Assembly: GCF_018323985.1 (NCBI RefSeq)
Contig: NZ_AP024590.1
Location: 310,001 to 374,000, forward strand
Direction: 5' to 3'
DNA length: 64,000 nucleotides
Origin: Enterobacter kobei
Lineage (GTDB): Bacteria; Pseudomonadota; Gammaproteobacteria; Enterobacterales; Enterobacteriaceae
Of the stretch, positions 26,040-35,130 are shown in pieces. Under the pieces are notes generated by a model that had not been told where the DNA came from, made no database searches, and saw nothing but the letters and a program-made list of their open reading frames with translations. Numbering within the stretch: position 1 is the stretch's first letter; every line of letters begins with the position of its first letter. A program made the position numbers and the translations under genes.

Positions 26040-26106
26040 TAGTCGAAACGGGAGCCAGGCACACTAGCACTAATGTTTTTTTTTACTTACAGGACCCGAG
26101 TTTTCT

Positions 26107-28497
26107 ATGTCACAGCCCACATTTAACAAAGCACAATTCGAAGCGGCCCTGACACGTCAGTGGCAGCGTTTTGGTCTGCAGGCCGCAGACGAGATGACCC
26201 AGCAGCAGTGGTGGCACGCGGTCAGCGGCGCGCTGGCGGAACTACTGCCGGTGCAGGCAGCGGCTCCGGTGAAAAATCAGCGCCATGTGAACTACATCTC
26301 CATGGAATTTCTGATTGGTCGCCTTACCGGGAACAACCTGCTCAACCTCGGCTGGTATCAGGAGGTCAGCGATGTGCTTAATACCCATAACGTCAACCTG
26401 ACGGACTTGCTGGAAGAAGAGATCGATCCGGCGCTGGGTAACGGTGGGCTGGGGCGTCTTGCCGCCTGTTTCCTGGATTCAATGGCGACAGTCGGTCAGT
26501 CGGCGACCGGCTATGGCCTGAACTATCAGTACGGCCTGTTCCGCCAGTCTTTTGCTGATGGGCAGCAGCAGGAAGCGCCGGACGACTGGCATCGCGGCAG
26601 CTACCCGTGGTTCCGTCACAATTCCGCGCTGGATGTGCAGGTCGGCATCGGCGGTAAAGTCAGCAAAGACGGTCACTGGACGCCAGCCTTTACGCTTATC
26701 GGCGAAGCCTGGGATCTGCCGGTGCTTGGCTACCGCAACAGCGTCGCGCAGCCGCTGCGCCTGTGGCAGGCAAAACACGCTCATCCGTTCGATTTAACCC
26801 GTTTCAACAATGGGGATTTCCTGCGTGCCGAGCAGCAGGGCATTGACGCGGAAAAACTGACCAAAGTGCTCTACCCGAACGACAATCATCTGGCGGGCAA
26901 AAAGCTGCGCCTGATGCAGCAGTATTTCCAGTGCGCCTGTTCGGTGGCCGATATTCTGCGTCGCCATCACCTTGCCGGTCGCGCTATTGCGCAGTTGCCG
27001 GACTTCGAAGTGATCCAGCTTAACGACACACACCCGACCATCGCCATCCCGGAACTGCTGCGCGTGTTGATCGACGAGCACCAGCTCAGCTGGGACGACG
27101 CCTGGGCGATCACCAGCAAAACCTTCGCGTACACCAACCACACCCTGATGCCGGAAGCGCTGGAGTGCTGGGATGAGAAACTGGTGAAAGCACTGCTGCC
27201 GCGCCACATGCAGATCATCAACACCATCAATAACCGCTTTAAAACCCTGGTGGATCACACCTGGCCGGGCGACAAAGACGTCTGGGCTAAGCTGGCTGTG
27301 GTGCACAACAAACAGGTGCGCATGGCGAATATGTGCGTCGTGAGCGGCTTCGCCGTCAATGGCGTGGCGGCGCTGCACTCGGATCTGGTGGTCAAAGATC
27401 TGTTCCCGGAATATCACCAGCTGTGGCCGAACAAATTCCATAACGTCACCAACGGCATCACGCCGCGTCGCTGGATCAAACAGTGCAACCCGGCACTGGC
27501 CGCGCTGCTCGACACCACGCTGAAAACCGAATGGGCCGACGATCTCGATAAGCTGCAGGGGCTGGAAAAATACGCTGATGATGCCGCGTTCCGCACGCAG
27601 TACCGCGACATCAAACGGGCGAACAAAGTGCGTCTGGCGAGCTATGTGAAAGCACGTACTGGCGTCGACATCAATCCGGAAGCGATTTTTGATATTCAGA
27701 TCAAACGCCTGCACGAGTACAAACGTCAGCACCTCAACCTGCTGCATATCCTGGCGCTGTACAAAGAGATCCGTGAAAACCCGGCCGCCGACCGCGTGCC
27801 GCGTGTCTTCCTGTTTGGCGCGAAAGCAGCACCTGGTTACTACCTGGCGAAAAACATCATCTTCGCCATTAATAAAGTGGCGGAAGCGGTGAATAACGAT
27901 GCCCGCGTCGGCGATAAACTGAAAGTGGTGTTCCTGCCGGATTACTGCGTGTCAGCAGCAGAAATGCTGATCCCGGCGGCGGATGTTTCCGAGCAGATTT
28001 CCACCGCGGGTAAAGAGGCGTCCGGCACCGGCAACATGAAGCTGGCGCTCAACGGCGCGCTGACAGTCGGTACGCTTGACGGCGCAAATGTCGAAATTGC
28101 TGAGCAGGTTGGCGACGATAACATCTTTATCTTCGGCCATACTGTTGAACAGGTGAAGGCGCTGAAGGCCAAAGGCTACGATCCGCTGAAGTGGCGGAAG
28201 AAAGACAAAGTGCTGGATGCGGTGCTTAAAGAACTGGAAAACGGCGTCTACAGCGACGGCGATAAACACGCCTTCGATCAGATGCTGCACAGCATGGGCA
28301 AGCAGGGAGGCGATCCGTATCTGGTGATGGCCGACTTCACCGCTTATGTCGACGCGCAAAAAGAAGTGGACGTCCTGTACCGCGATCAGGACGCCTGGAC
28401 GCGAGCCGCCATTCTGAACACTGCCCGCTGCGGCATGTTCAGTTCGGATCGCTCCATCCGTGATTATCAGACCCGTATCTGGCAGGCCAAACGTTAA
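26107..28497 (+). CDS. malP: Maltodextrin phosphorylase
   Basis: PLP-dependent phosphorolysis of maltodextrins to glucose-1-phosphate in the cytoplasm. It has 796 residues, one fewer than E. coli. The PLP lysine is Lys645 in GTGNMKLALNG; the N-terminal GNGGLGRLAACF is shared with GlgP. It forms an operon with malQ eight bases downstream, under MalT control. The high similarity to glgP reflects an old duplication, so a name swap is possible by similarity alone; neighbours settle it. Confidence 0.97.
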   Translation: MSQPTFNKAQFEAALTRQWQRFGLQAADEMTQQQWWHAVSGALAELLPVQAAAPVKNQRHVNYISMEFLIGRLTGNNLLNLGWYQEVSDVLNTHNVNLTDLLEEEIDPALGNGGLGRLAACFLDSMATVGQSATGYGLNYQYGLFRQSFADGQQQEAPDDWHRGSYPWFRHNSALDVQVGIGGKVSKDGHWTPAFTLIGEAWDLPVLGYRNSVAQPLRLWQAKHAHPFDLTRFNNGDFLRAEQQGIDAEKLTKVLYPNDNHLAGKKLRLMQQYFQCACSVADILRRHHLAGRAIAQLPDFEVIQLNDTHPTIAIPELLRVLIDEHQLSWDDAWAITSKTFAYTNHTLMPEALECWDEKLVKALLPRHMQIINTINNRFKTLVDHTWPGDKDVWAKLAVVHNKQVRMANMCVVSGFAVNGVAALHSDLVVKDLFPEYHQLWPNKFHNVTNGITPRRWIKQCNPALAALLDTTLKTEWADDLDKLQGLEKYADDAAFRTQYRDIKRANKVRLASYVKARTGVDINPEAIFDIQIKRLHEYKRQHLNLLHILALYKEIRENPAADRVPRVFLFGAKAAPGYYLAKNIIFAINKVAEAVNNDARVGDKLKVVFLPDYCVSAAEMLIPAADVSEQISTAGKEASGTGNMKLALNGALTVGTLDGANVEIAEQVGDDNIFIFGHTVEQVKALKAKGYDPLKWRKKDKVLDAVLKELENGVYSDGDKHAFDQMLHSMGKQGGDPYLVMADFTAYVDAQKEVDVLYRDQDAWTRAAILNTARCGMFSSDRSIRDYQTRIWQAKR

Positions 28498-28505
28498 GGA
28501 AAGCC

Positions 28506-30596
28506 ATGGAAAGCAAACGACTTGATGCCGCCGCGCTGGCGGCGGGGATCAGCCCTCATTACATCAATGCTCACGGTAAACCGCAGTCTATCGGCGGGGA
28601 AACCAAACAGCGTTTGCTGGACGCCATGCATCGCCCGACCGCCCCAAAAAAGGGGGCGGTTCCGCCTGTACCGCCGGTGAAAGTCTTTACCCACGGTAAA
28701 AAAATGCCGCTGCCCGTTGAAGGGAGCGGTGAATACACCTGGCGGCTCATCACCGAGGAGGGGCGGGAGTACACCGGCCAGGCCACGGGCGGTAAAGCGC
28801 TCAATCTGCCCGCGAAGTTGCCGGAAGGTTATCACCAGCTTGAGATCGGCAAGGCTAAACAGCAGTGGCAGTGCCGGGTGATCGTCGCGCCGAAACGCTG
28901 CTACGAACCGCTCGCGCTGCACGAAGGGAAAAAACTGTGGGGTGCCTGCGTGCAGCTCTACACCCTGCGTTCGGAAAGAAACTGGGGGATCGGCGATTTT
29001 GGCGATCTGAAGGCCATGCTGGTGGATGTGGCGAAGCGGGGCGGCTCGTTTATCGGTCTGAACCCGATCCACGCGCTCTATCCGGCAAACCCGGAGAGCG
29101 CCAGTCCGTACAGCCCCTCATCCCGCCGCTGGCTCAATATCGTCTATATCGATGTGAACGCCGTGGAGGATTTCCAGCGCAGCAAAGCGGCGCAGAAGTG
29201 GTGGAAACTGGCCTCGACGCAGGACGCTCTGCGTGCCGCGCGCGATGCCGACTACGTGGATTACTCGACCGTTACCGCGCTGAAGATTGCCGCGCTGCGT
29301 CTGGCGTGGAAAGACTTTTCTGCGCGTCAGGACAGCGATGCCCAGAAAGTGGCGTTCAGCGACTTTGTGGCGCAGGAAGGCGAAAGCCTGTACTGGCAGG
29401 CGGCGTTTGACGCGCTGCATGCGCAGCAGGTGAAAGAAGATGAAATGCGCTGGGGCTGGCCGGTCTGGCCGGAAGGCTATCAGCGTACCGACAGCCCGGC
29501 AGTGAAGCAGTTCTGCGAAGACTTCGCCGACGAGGTGCAGTTTTACCTGTGGCTACAGTGGCTGGCCTGCGAGCAGTTTGCGCAGTGCTGGGAAATCAGC
29601 CAGGGCTTCGCCATGCCGATTGGCCTGTACCGCGATCTGGCGGTGGGCGTGGCGGAAGGCGGCGCGGAAACCTGGTGCGATCGTGAACTCTACTGCCTGA
29701 AAGCGTCCGTTGGCGCACCGCCTGATATTCTTGGACCGCTCGGCCAGAACTGGGGTCTGCCGCCGATGGATCCGCACGTCATGACGGCGCGCGGCTATGA
29801 GCCGTTCATCCAGCTCTTACGGGCGAACATGAAAAGCTGTGGCGCGCTGCGTATCGATCATGTGATGTCGATGCTGCGCCTGTGGTGGATCCCTTACGGC
29901 GAAACCGCCGATCAGGGCGCCTACGTGCAGTATCCGGTGGATGATTTGTTATCGATCCTCGCCCTTGAAAGCCAGCGTCACCAGTGCATGGTGATTGGTG
30001 AAGATCTGGGGACGGTACCGGTAGAAATTGTCAGCAAGCTGCGCGACAGCGGCATCTACTCTTACAAGGTGCTCTATTTCGAGAACAGCGAGAACGTCTT
30101 CCTGCCGCCGCAAAAATGGCCGGTACAGTCGATGGCTGTGGCCACCACTCACGACTTGCCGACGCTGCGCGGTTACTGGGAAGCCGGGGATTTAACCCTG
30201 GGCAAAACTCTGGGCCTGTATCCGGACGAAGAGGTGCTGCGCGGTCTGTATCAGGATCGTGAGCGGGCAAAACAGGGTCTGCTGGAGGCGCTGCACAAGC
30301 AGGGGTGTCTGCCAAAACGTACCGGGCACAGGGCCTCACGTATGGCGATGACCAGCACGCTGAACCGCGGGATGCAGCGTTATATCGCCGATTCCAACAG
30401 CGCACTGCTCGGCTTACAGCCGGAAGACTGGTTGGGTATGGCCGCGCCGGTGAATATTCCGGGCACCAGCTACCAGTACAAAAACTGGCGGCGCAAGCTG
30501 GATACCACCCTTGAGAAGATGTTTGCCGATGACGGCGTGAACCGGCTGATTAAGGATCTGGACAGAAGGCGTAAAACGGCAGGGAAGAAATCGTAA
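28506..30596 (+). CDS. malQ: 4-alpha-glucanotransferase (amylomaltase)
   Basis: GH77 enzyme that disproportionates maltodextrins, releasing glucose and making longer chains for MalP. It has 696 residues, two more than E. coli. Conserved motifs include SPYSPSSRRWLN, ALRIDHVMSMLR (nucleophile Asp), VIGEDLGTVP (acid Glu) and THDLPTLRGYW. Ribosome site AAGGAAAG precedes the ATG. Together with GlgX and GlgP products this links glycogen turnover to the maltose system. Confidence 0.97.
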   Translation: MESKRLDAAALAAGISPHYINAHGKPQSIGGETKQRLLDAMHRPTAPKKGAVPPVPPVKVFTHGKKMPLPVEGSGEYTWRLITEEGREYTGQATGGKALNLPAKLPEGYHQLEIGKAKQQWQCRVIVAPKRCYEPLALHEGKKLWGACVQLYTLRSERNWGIGDFGDLKAMLVDVAKRGGSFIGLNPIHALYPANPESASPYSPSSRRWLNIVYIDVNAVEDFQRSKAAQKWWKLASTQDALRAARDADYVDYSTVTALKIAALRLAWKDFSARQDSDAQKVAFSDFVAQEGESLYWQAAFDALHAQQVKEDEMRWGWPVWPEGYQRTDSPAVKQFCEDFADEVQFYLWLQWLACEQFAQCWEISQGFAMPIGLYRDLAVGVAEGGAETWCDRELYCLKASVGAPPDILGPLGQNWGLPPMDPHVMTARGYEPFIQLLRANMKSCGALRIDHVMSMLRLWWIPYGETADQGAYVQYPVDDLLSILALESQRHQCMVIGEDLGTVPVEIVSKLRDSGIYSYKVLYFENSENVFLPPQKWPVQSMAVATTHDLPTLRGYWEAGDLTLGKTLGLYPDEEVLRGLYQDRERAKQGLLEALHKQGCLPKRTGHRASRMAMTSTLNRGMQRYIADSNSALLGLQPEDWLGMAAPVNIPGTSYQYKNWRRKLDTTLEKMFADDGVNRLIKDLDRRRKTAGKKS

Positions 30597-30600
30597 TAGA

Positions 30601-30628
30601 TTGCCCCTCTCCGGCAGGAGAGGGGCAA
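30601..30628. terminator. 12-bp hairpin between convergent malQ and gntT
   Basis: TTGCCCCTCTCC/GGAGAGGGGCAA is a perfect 12-bp stem with loop GGCA, four bases after the malQ stop. One of the CCCTCTCC hairpin family and the longest stem among them. Confidence 0.7.
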
Positions 30629-30638
30629 AGAAGGAACG

Positions 30639-31955
30639 TTAAATCACCGCAGCCAGCAGCAGACAACCCACCAGACCACATACCGAAATAATGGTTTCCA
30701 GCGCCGACCATGACTTCATGGTTTCACCGATAGTCAGGTTGAAGTACTCCTTGAACAGCCAGAAGCCCGGATCGTTTACGTGAGAGAAAATCACGCTACC
30801 GGAACCCACCGCGATAACCATCAGTTCAGGGCTGACGCCAGTGGTGGCGATCAGCGGTGCAGCGATACCCCCAGCCGTGATCGCCGCAACGGTTGCAGAA
30901 CCCAGCGCAATACGCAGTACCGCGGCAATCGACCAGGCCATAAAGATCGGCGATAAGTTGGTGGAGTGCATCATTGCGGCAATGTATTTATCCACGCCGC
31001 TGTCGACCAGCACCTGTTTGAACGCGCCGCCGCCGCCGATGATCAGCAGCATCATGGCGATGATTTTGATGGAAGAGGTGATGGTGTCGGTCACATCATC
31101 CATTGAACGACCGCGGTTCAGGCCAAAGGTGAAGATGGCGATCAGCACGGCAATCAACGTTGCCATTACCGGGTCGCCGAAGAACTCAGCGTACGCCAGC
31201 AGTGGATGCCCTTTCGGCAGCACCATTTCTGCAATCGCACGGCCCGCCATCAGGATCACCGGTACCAGCGAGGTCCAGACGCTGACGCCAAAGCTCGGCA
31301 TTTCTGCTTCGCTGAAGGTTTTGGCGTTATACAGACCTTCCGGGATCGGCTTATCAATCTTTTTCAGGAACCGCGCATACACCGGACCTGCCAGAATGAC
31401 GGTCGGGATCGCCAGCAGCGTACCGTAGAGCAGCGTTTTACCCATATCGGCATGGAAGATAGTGGCGATAGCGGTCGGGCCTGGGTGCGGCGGCAGGAAG
31501 CCGTGGGTCACGGAGAGCGCCGCCGCCATCGGGACGCCTACATACAGCAGCGGCACACGCGCTTTCGCGGCAATGGTGAACACCAGCGGCAGCAGCAACA
31601 CGAAGCCCACTTCATAGAACAGCGCGAAACCGACGGTAAAACCGGTTAACACCACCGCCCACTGAATGTATTTCTGACCAAACTTATCAATAAGCGTGGT
31701 GGCAATGCGCTGCGCCCCACCGCAGTCTGCCAGCAGTTTGCCGAGCATGGCGCCGAAGCCCATGATCAGCGCAAGGCTGCCGAGCGTACCGCCGACACCC
31801 GCTTTAATAGAGGCGATCACCTTGTCTACTGGCATGCCCTGCATCAGACCGACAGCGAGCGCCACCAGGATCAAGGCAATAAATCCGTTCAGTTTAAAAC
31901 GGATCATTAACAACAGTAACAAGATAACACCGATAGCAACGATGACTAATGGCAT
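30639..31955 (-). CDS. gntT: High-affinity gluconate permease GntT
   Basis: Inner-membrane gluconate:H+ symporter of the GntP family with 438 residues, the E. coli GntT length. Family segments LFYEVGFVLLLPL, PPHPGPTAIA and HVNDPGFWLF are present; these parallel the motifs of GntU at 6072. It is a single gene on the minus strand, facing malPQ. GntR operators at its 5' side tie it to gntR 26 kb away. Confidence 0.96.
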   Translation of the reverse strand: MPLVIVAIGVILLLLLMIRFKLNGFIALILVALAVGLMQGMPVDKVIASIKAGVGGTLGSLALIMGFGAMLGKLLADCGGAQRIATTLIDKFGQKYIQWAVVLTGFTVGFALFYEVGFVLLLPLVFTIAAKARVPLLYVGVPMAAALSVTHGFLPPHPGPTAIATIFHADMGKTLLYGTLLAIPTVILAGPVYARFLKKIDKPIPEGLYNAKTFSEAEMPSFGVSVWTSLVPVILMAGRAIAEMVLPKGHPLLAYAEFFGDPVMATLIAVLIAIFTFGLNRGRSMDDVTDTITSSIKIIAMMLLIIGGGGAFKQVLVDSGVDKYIAAMMHSTNLSPIFMAWSIAAVLRIALGSATVAAITAGGIAAPLIATTGVSPELMVIAVGSGSVIFSHVNDPGFWLFKEYFNLTIGETMKSWSALETIISVCGLVGCLLLAAVI

Positions 31956-31975
31956 GATTTACCTGGCCTTTAATT

Positions 31976-31989
31976 TGTTATGGGTAACG
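31976..31989 (-). promoter_or_regulatory. GntR operator proximal to gntT
   Basis: TGTTA-TGGG-TAACG, the same 5-4-5 palindrome as at gntK, 20 bases upstream of the gntT start codon. Confidence 0.75.
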
Positions 31990-32119
31990 TTAACTCCATC
32001 GCTGGAGTGAGCCGTCATCCCTAAGAGGAACAGAGAATGCATCGCACTGCCCCGGCTTGCATTTAGATTTGAACAACAGTTTAGCTGGCCGTTTTGCACT
32101 GATGCAGTACTGCGACAAA

Positions 32120-32133
32120 TGATACGGGTAACA
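32120..32133 (-). promoter_or_regulatory. Distal GntR operator of gntT
   Basis: TGATA-CGGG-TAACA, one change from the palindrome TGTTA-N4-TAACA. Two separated operators at gntT are known in E. coli, where looping has been suggested. Confidence 0.65.
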
Positions 32134-32228
32134 TATAAGGAATGAGAATGGCCCGGGACGGGTAAATGTGAGAATTGCGAGGTGGGTCAAATTCTGGGAG
32201 GCGAATGTTAAATTTATGATGGCGCGTT

Positions 32229-32321
32229 GCCGGGTGGCGCTACGCTTACCCGGCCTACGAAAAGCCGCACCTGGGGACTATGCAGTAACACGCAGGCCCG
32301 GTAAGCGAAGCGCCACCGGGC
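32229..32321. repeat. REP/BIME element downstream of nfuA
   Basis: Two inverted units: GCCGGGTGGCGCTACGCTTA... (32229-32258) and its inverted partner (32292-32321) ending in GCGCCACCGGGC, separated by about 33 bases. Typical palindromic extragenic repeat pair, placed after the nfuA stop. Confidence 0.85.
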
Positions 32322-32332
32322 GGGGGAGGGCA

Positions 32333-32908
32333 TCAGTAGTAGGAATGCTCGCCGCGCTGGTGTTCGGTCAGATCGCGCACGCCTTTCAGTTCCGGGAATT
32401 CGTTCAGCAGCTGCTTCTCGATCCCTTCTTTCAGGGTCACATCGACCATTGAGCAGCCGTTACAACCGCCGCCGAACTGCAGAATGGCATAGCCTTCTTC
32501 AGTGATTTCCATCAGCGTAACACGGCCACCGTGACCGGCCAGCTGCGGGTTAACCTGCGACTGGATCATGTAATCGACGCGCTCCATCAGCGGCGCATCC
32601 TCAGACACTTTACGCATTTTGGCGTTCGGTGCTTTCAGCGTCAGCTGGGAGCCCAGCTGATCGGTAACGAAATCGATTTCCGCATCGTCCAGATACGGCG
32701 CGCTCAGCTCGTCGACATACGCCGTCAGCAGGTCAAATTTCAGGGCGGTGTCAGAAGCTTCCACTGCGTCCGGCGGGCAGTAAGAGACGCCACATTCAGC
32801 GTTTGGGGTACCCGGATTAATCACAAATACGCGGATTTGTGTTCCTTCTTCCTGATTTGCCAGCAGTTTGGCAAAGTGCGCTTGTGCAGCGTCGGAAATA
32901 TGGATCAT
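32333..32908 (-). CDS. nfuA: Iron-sulfur cluster carrier NfuA
   Basis: Carries 4Fe-4S clusters to target proteins, mainly under oxidative stress or iron shortage. It has 191 residues. The N-terminal A-type-like domain is degenerate and does not keep the full cysteine set. The C-terminal Nfu domain has the cluster-binding pair Cys149 and Cys152 (GGGCNGCS). It was once named gntY because of its place near gntX, but no gluconate role is supported. It is on the same strand as gntX, 58 bases downstream of it. Confidence 0.97.
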   Translation of the reverse strand: MIHISDAAQAHFAKLLANQEEGTQIRVFVINPGTPNAECGVSYCPPDAVEASDTALKFDLLTAYVDELSAPYLDDAEIDFVTDQLGSQLTLKAPNAKMRKVSEDAPLMERVDYMIQSQVNPQLAGHGGRVTLMEITEEGYAILQFGGGCNGCSMVDVTLKEGIEKQLLNEFPELKGVRDLTEHQRGEHSYY

Positions 32909-32966
32909 AGCAATGGCCTAATAGTTGACTATTTTACCTGGTTATAATACGCCCATCATCGAGGCT

Positions 32967-33650
32967 CTACAAGGTTCGACACAGGCACCATACCTGAACA
33001 GACGCCGCGCTGCTCCGTAAAAGCACCTGAGCCAGCTCTGCGGCGGTGCTGCCGGTAGTGACGACATCATCCACGATAGCGATATGGAGACCACGCACCG
33101 CTAATTCAAGGCGAAAGGCATGGCGCAGGTTATGTTTACGCCGCCTGGCGCTGAGCTGATGCTGAGCCGGGGTAGCGCGAACACGTGCTATCGCCGCGCT
33201 GTCCCAGGCGCAGGGCAACCAGCGCGCGAGCGGGCGGCAGAGCATGTCACCCTGGTTAAACCCTCTGCGCCACTGGCGGCGTGAGTGGAGCGGCACGCTG
33301 ATTAACCGGTCGGGCCACGGCAATCCCCGTTCACGGCGGGCTTTCAGAACCGCTAACAGCAACAGACGCGCCAGCGCCCCGGCGACTTCCGGCTGGCGGG
33401 AGAATTTCAGCTGGTGGATCAGCCTGCTGAGTGGCGGCACATAGTCATTCACCATCACCAGTTGCTGCCACGGCGGCGGTTTTTGCAGGCAGCGGCCGCA
33501 CGGTAGCGTGGTCAGGGCCGCCGGCAAACCACATTGCGGGCAGACGGTCTGCGTGATAAACAGCGCGCGACTGCACACCGAACAGATACCCCATGCGGCG
33601 AGTGCCAGCGGCATTCGGCATAGCCAGCATAAGCCAGGCACTGATAGCAT
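32967..33650 (-). CDS. gntX: ComF-family phosphoribosyltransferase-like protein GntX
   Basis: 227-residue protein of the ComF/GntX family. The N-terminal part has CxxC pairs (CWLC, CSVC, CPQC, CGRC) likely to bind zinc. The C-terminal part has the phosphoribosyltransferase PRPP loop VDDVVTTGST. In E. coli it is linked to use of DNA as a nutrient (alternative name yhgH), which fits the hof genes in this window. The enzymatic reaction is not known. Only 37 bases separate its start from divergent bioH, so their promoters must overlap. Confidence 0.93.
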   Translation of the reverse strand: MLSVPGLCWLCRMPLALAAWGICSVCSRALFITQTVCPQCGLPAALTTLPCGRCLQKPPPWQQLVMVNDYVPPLSRLIHQLKFSRQPEVAGALARLLLLAVLKARRERGLPWPDRLISVPLHSRRQWRRGFNQGDMLCRPLARWLPCAWDSAAIARVRATPAQHQLSARRRKHNLRHAFRLELAVRGLHIAIVDDVVTTGSTAAELAQVLLRSSAASVQVWCLCRTL

Positions 33651-33687
33651 AGATCCCCTCCCTGTTGACTGAAGAGAAGCCTAACTG

Positions 33688-34461
33688 ATGAATGACCTGT
33701 GGTGGGAAACCAAAGGAGAAGGAAAGTGTCATCTTGTGCTGCTGCACGGATGGGGACTGAATGCGCAGGTATGGGATTGCATTACTGCGGAACTCGCGCC
33801 GCATTTTACGCTGCATCTCGTAGACCTGCCGGGTTACGGTCGCAGCAGCGGCTTTGGTGCGCTGTCCCTTGCGCAGATGACAGACGCCGTGCTGGCCCGT
33901 GCGCCGGAAACCGCCATCTGGCTGGGCTGGAGTCTGGGCGGGCTGGTGGCAAGCCAGGCGGCGCTCAGCGCCCCGCAGCGCGTGCAGGCGCTGGTCACCG
34001 TCGCCTCCTCACCGTGTTTTTGCGCCGGAGAGGAGTGGCCGGGCATTAAACCTGAGGTGCTGTCCGGTTTTCAGCGCCAGCTGAGCGAAGATTTTCAGCG
34101 CACGGTGGAGCGTTTTCTGGCGCTGCAAACGCTGGGTACTGAAACGGCCCGTGCGGATGCCCGCAAATTAAAAAGCGCCGTGCTGGCGCTGCCGATGCCG
34201 GGCGAAATCGTGCTTAACGGCGGGCTGGAGATCCTCAAAACTGCCGATTTGCGCGCGCCGCTGGCTTCGCTGACGCTGCCGTTCCTGCGGCTTTACGGTC
34301 GGCTTGATGGCCTGGTACCGCGAAAAGTCGTGGCACTGCTCGACGAGGCGTGGCCCGCCAGCCGCTCAGTGATCTTCCCGAAAGCGGCCCATGCGCCCTT
34401 TATCTCTCACCCTGCGGATTTTTGTCAGGCGCTGCTCGATTTTAAGGCGACGCTGAACTGA
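33688..34461 (+). CDS. bioH: Pimeloyl-ACP methyl ester esterase BioH
   Basis: Alpha/beta hydrolase that removes the methyl group from pimeloyl-ACP methyl ester, ending the fatty-acid-like stage of biotin synthesis. It has 257 residues. The nucleophile is Ser82 in GWSLGG; the acid Asp lies in LYGRLDGLVP and the His in KAAHAPFISHP. It is away from the main bio operon, as in E. coli. Confidence 0.96.
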   Translation: MNDLWWETKGEGKCHLVLLHGWGLNAQVWDCITAELAPHFTLHLVDLPGYGRSSGFGALSLAQMTDAVLARAPETAIWLGWSLGGLVASQAALSAPQRVQALVTVASSPCFCAGEEWPGIKPEVLSGFQRQLSEDFQRTVERFLALQTLGTETARADARKLKSAVLALPMPGEIVLNGGLEILKTADLRAPLASLTLPFLRLYGRLDGLVPRKVVALLDEAWPASRSVIFPKAAHAPFISHPADFCQALLDFKATLN

Positions 34462-34579
34462 TCCGCGGTGGGCTAGTGGCGAAATAATCAACTGGCGTTA
34501 ATACTTAAGGGTGTCACTGCGGCTTTGTTGGTGAAAAGCGTAATGACCTAAGAACCACAACCTTAAAGGAGTTAAGCCT

Positions 34580-34849
34580 ATGAAACTTGCTACCGGTATT
34601 GTCGCGTCTCTGGTTATTGGATCGCTGTCATTTGGCGTGTTTGCAGCACAAGAGTTGCAGAAAGATAAAGTCAAAGAGATGAACCTGACCAAAATTGGCA
34701 CGGTGACGGCGTCCGAAAGCACCGCACCAATGGATGCACGCAAAGAAATCACTAAAAAGGCCGATGAGCTGGGCGGGAAGTATTTCGTGGTGACCAGCGC
34801 CGATAAAACTGGCAAAGACATTCACGCTACCGCAGACGTCTATAAATAA
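34580..34849 (+). CDS. Small periplasmic DUF1471 (YhcN/BhsA-type) protein
   Basis: 89 residues with a clear signal peptide (about 1-22, hydrophobic core then FGVFA-AQ). The mature part is the short DUF1471 fold found in BhsA, McbA, YhcN and YbiJ, small secreted proteins induced by acid, peroxide or biofilm conditions. Recognised features are the TVTASESTAPMDARKEI segment and the DIHATADVYK end. It has a good AAAGGAG ribosome site. In E. coli K-12 this place holds a different gene, to my knowledge, so it is a lineage-specific member. Its own function cannot be read. Confidence 0.88.
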   Translation: MKLATGIVASLVIGSLSFGVFAAQELQKDKVKEMNLTKIGTVTASESTAPMDARKEITKKADELGGKYFVVTSADKTGKDIHATADVYK

Positions 34850-34855
34850 CAGCAG

Positions 34856-34878
34856 CAGGCGGATCGTCGATCCGCCTG
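34856..34878. terminator. Hairpin between DUF1471 gene and feoC
   Basis: CAGGCGGATC/GATCCGCCTG forms a 10-bp stem with loop GTC, 6 bases after one stop and 4 before the feoC stop on the other strand. It likely serves both convergent transcripts. Confidence 0.7.
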
Positions 34879-34882
34879 TCTG

Positions 34883-35119
34883 TCAGCACAGCATCCACCA
34901 CTCCCGCAGACAGGCTTTTCCGTCAGGGCACTCCCGACACTGCCCGCTCAGACAGCCACCAGGATCTTCCTGAACGCGCCGGGCTTTTCCCAGCGCTTCC
35001 AGCCGCCCTAGCATTGCTTCCATCATCGCCAGCGGCGTATGCAGCGTGGTGCTCAGGGTACTGGCCTCCATTTTGCCGTGCAGGGCCAGCATATCGCGGA
35101 TCTCAAACAGTGAGGCCAT
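34883..35119 (-). CDS. feoC: Ferrous iron transport protein FeoC
   Basis: 78-residue winged-helix protein that stabilises or regulates FeoB. The C-terminal part has the cysteine cluster (CLSGQC..CPDGKAC) that binds an oxygen-sensitive iron-sulfur cluster in studied homologues. Third gene of feoABC, 11 bases after feoB. Confidence 0.94.
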   Translation of the reverse strand: MASLFEIRDMLALHGKMEASTLSTTLHTPLAMMEAMLGRLEALGKARRVQEDPGGCLSGQCRECPDGKACLREWWMLC

Positions 35120-35130
35120 GGCGCAACTCC

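Larger units (their letters stand above)
25520..26106. other. malT-malP divergent regulatory region
   Basis: A 587-base gap without a gene. On the malT side it holds the CRP site of malT. The middle (about 25660-25990) is AT-rich and shows nothing I can identify; short open frames there lack ribosome sites and recognisable sequence. The malP side holds three MalT boxes, followed by a T-rich stretch (26072-26085) and the malP ribosome site. Confidence 0.7.
31956..32332. other. gntT-nfuA intergenic region
   Basis: 377 bases without a gene. It holds two GntR operators about 140 bases apart on the gntT side and a REP/BIME element (32229-32321) on the nfuA side. A likely gntT -10 lies next to the distal operator, but I cannot place it firmly. 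Confidence 0.7.
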
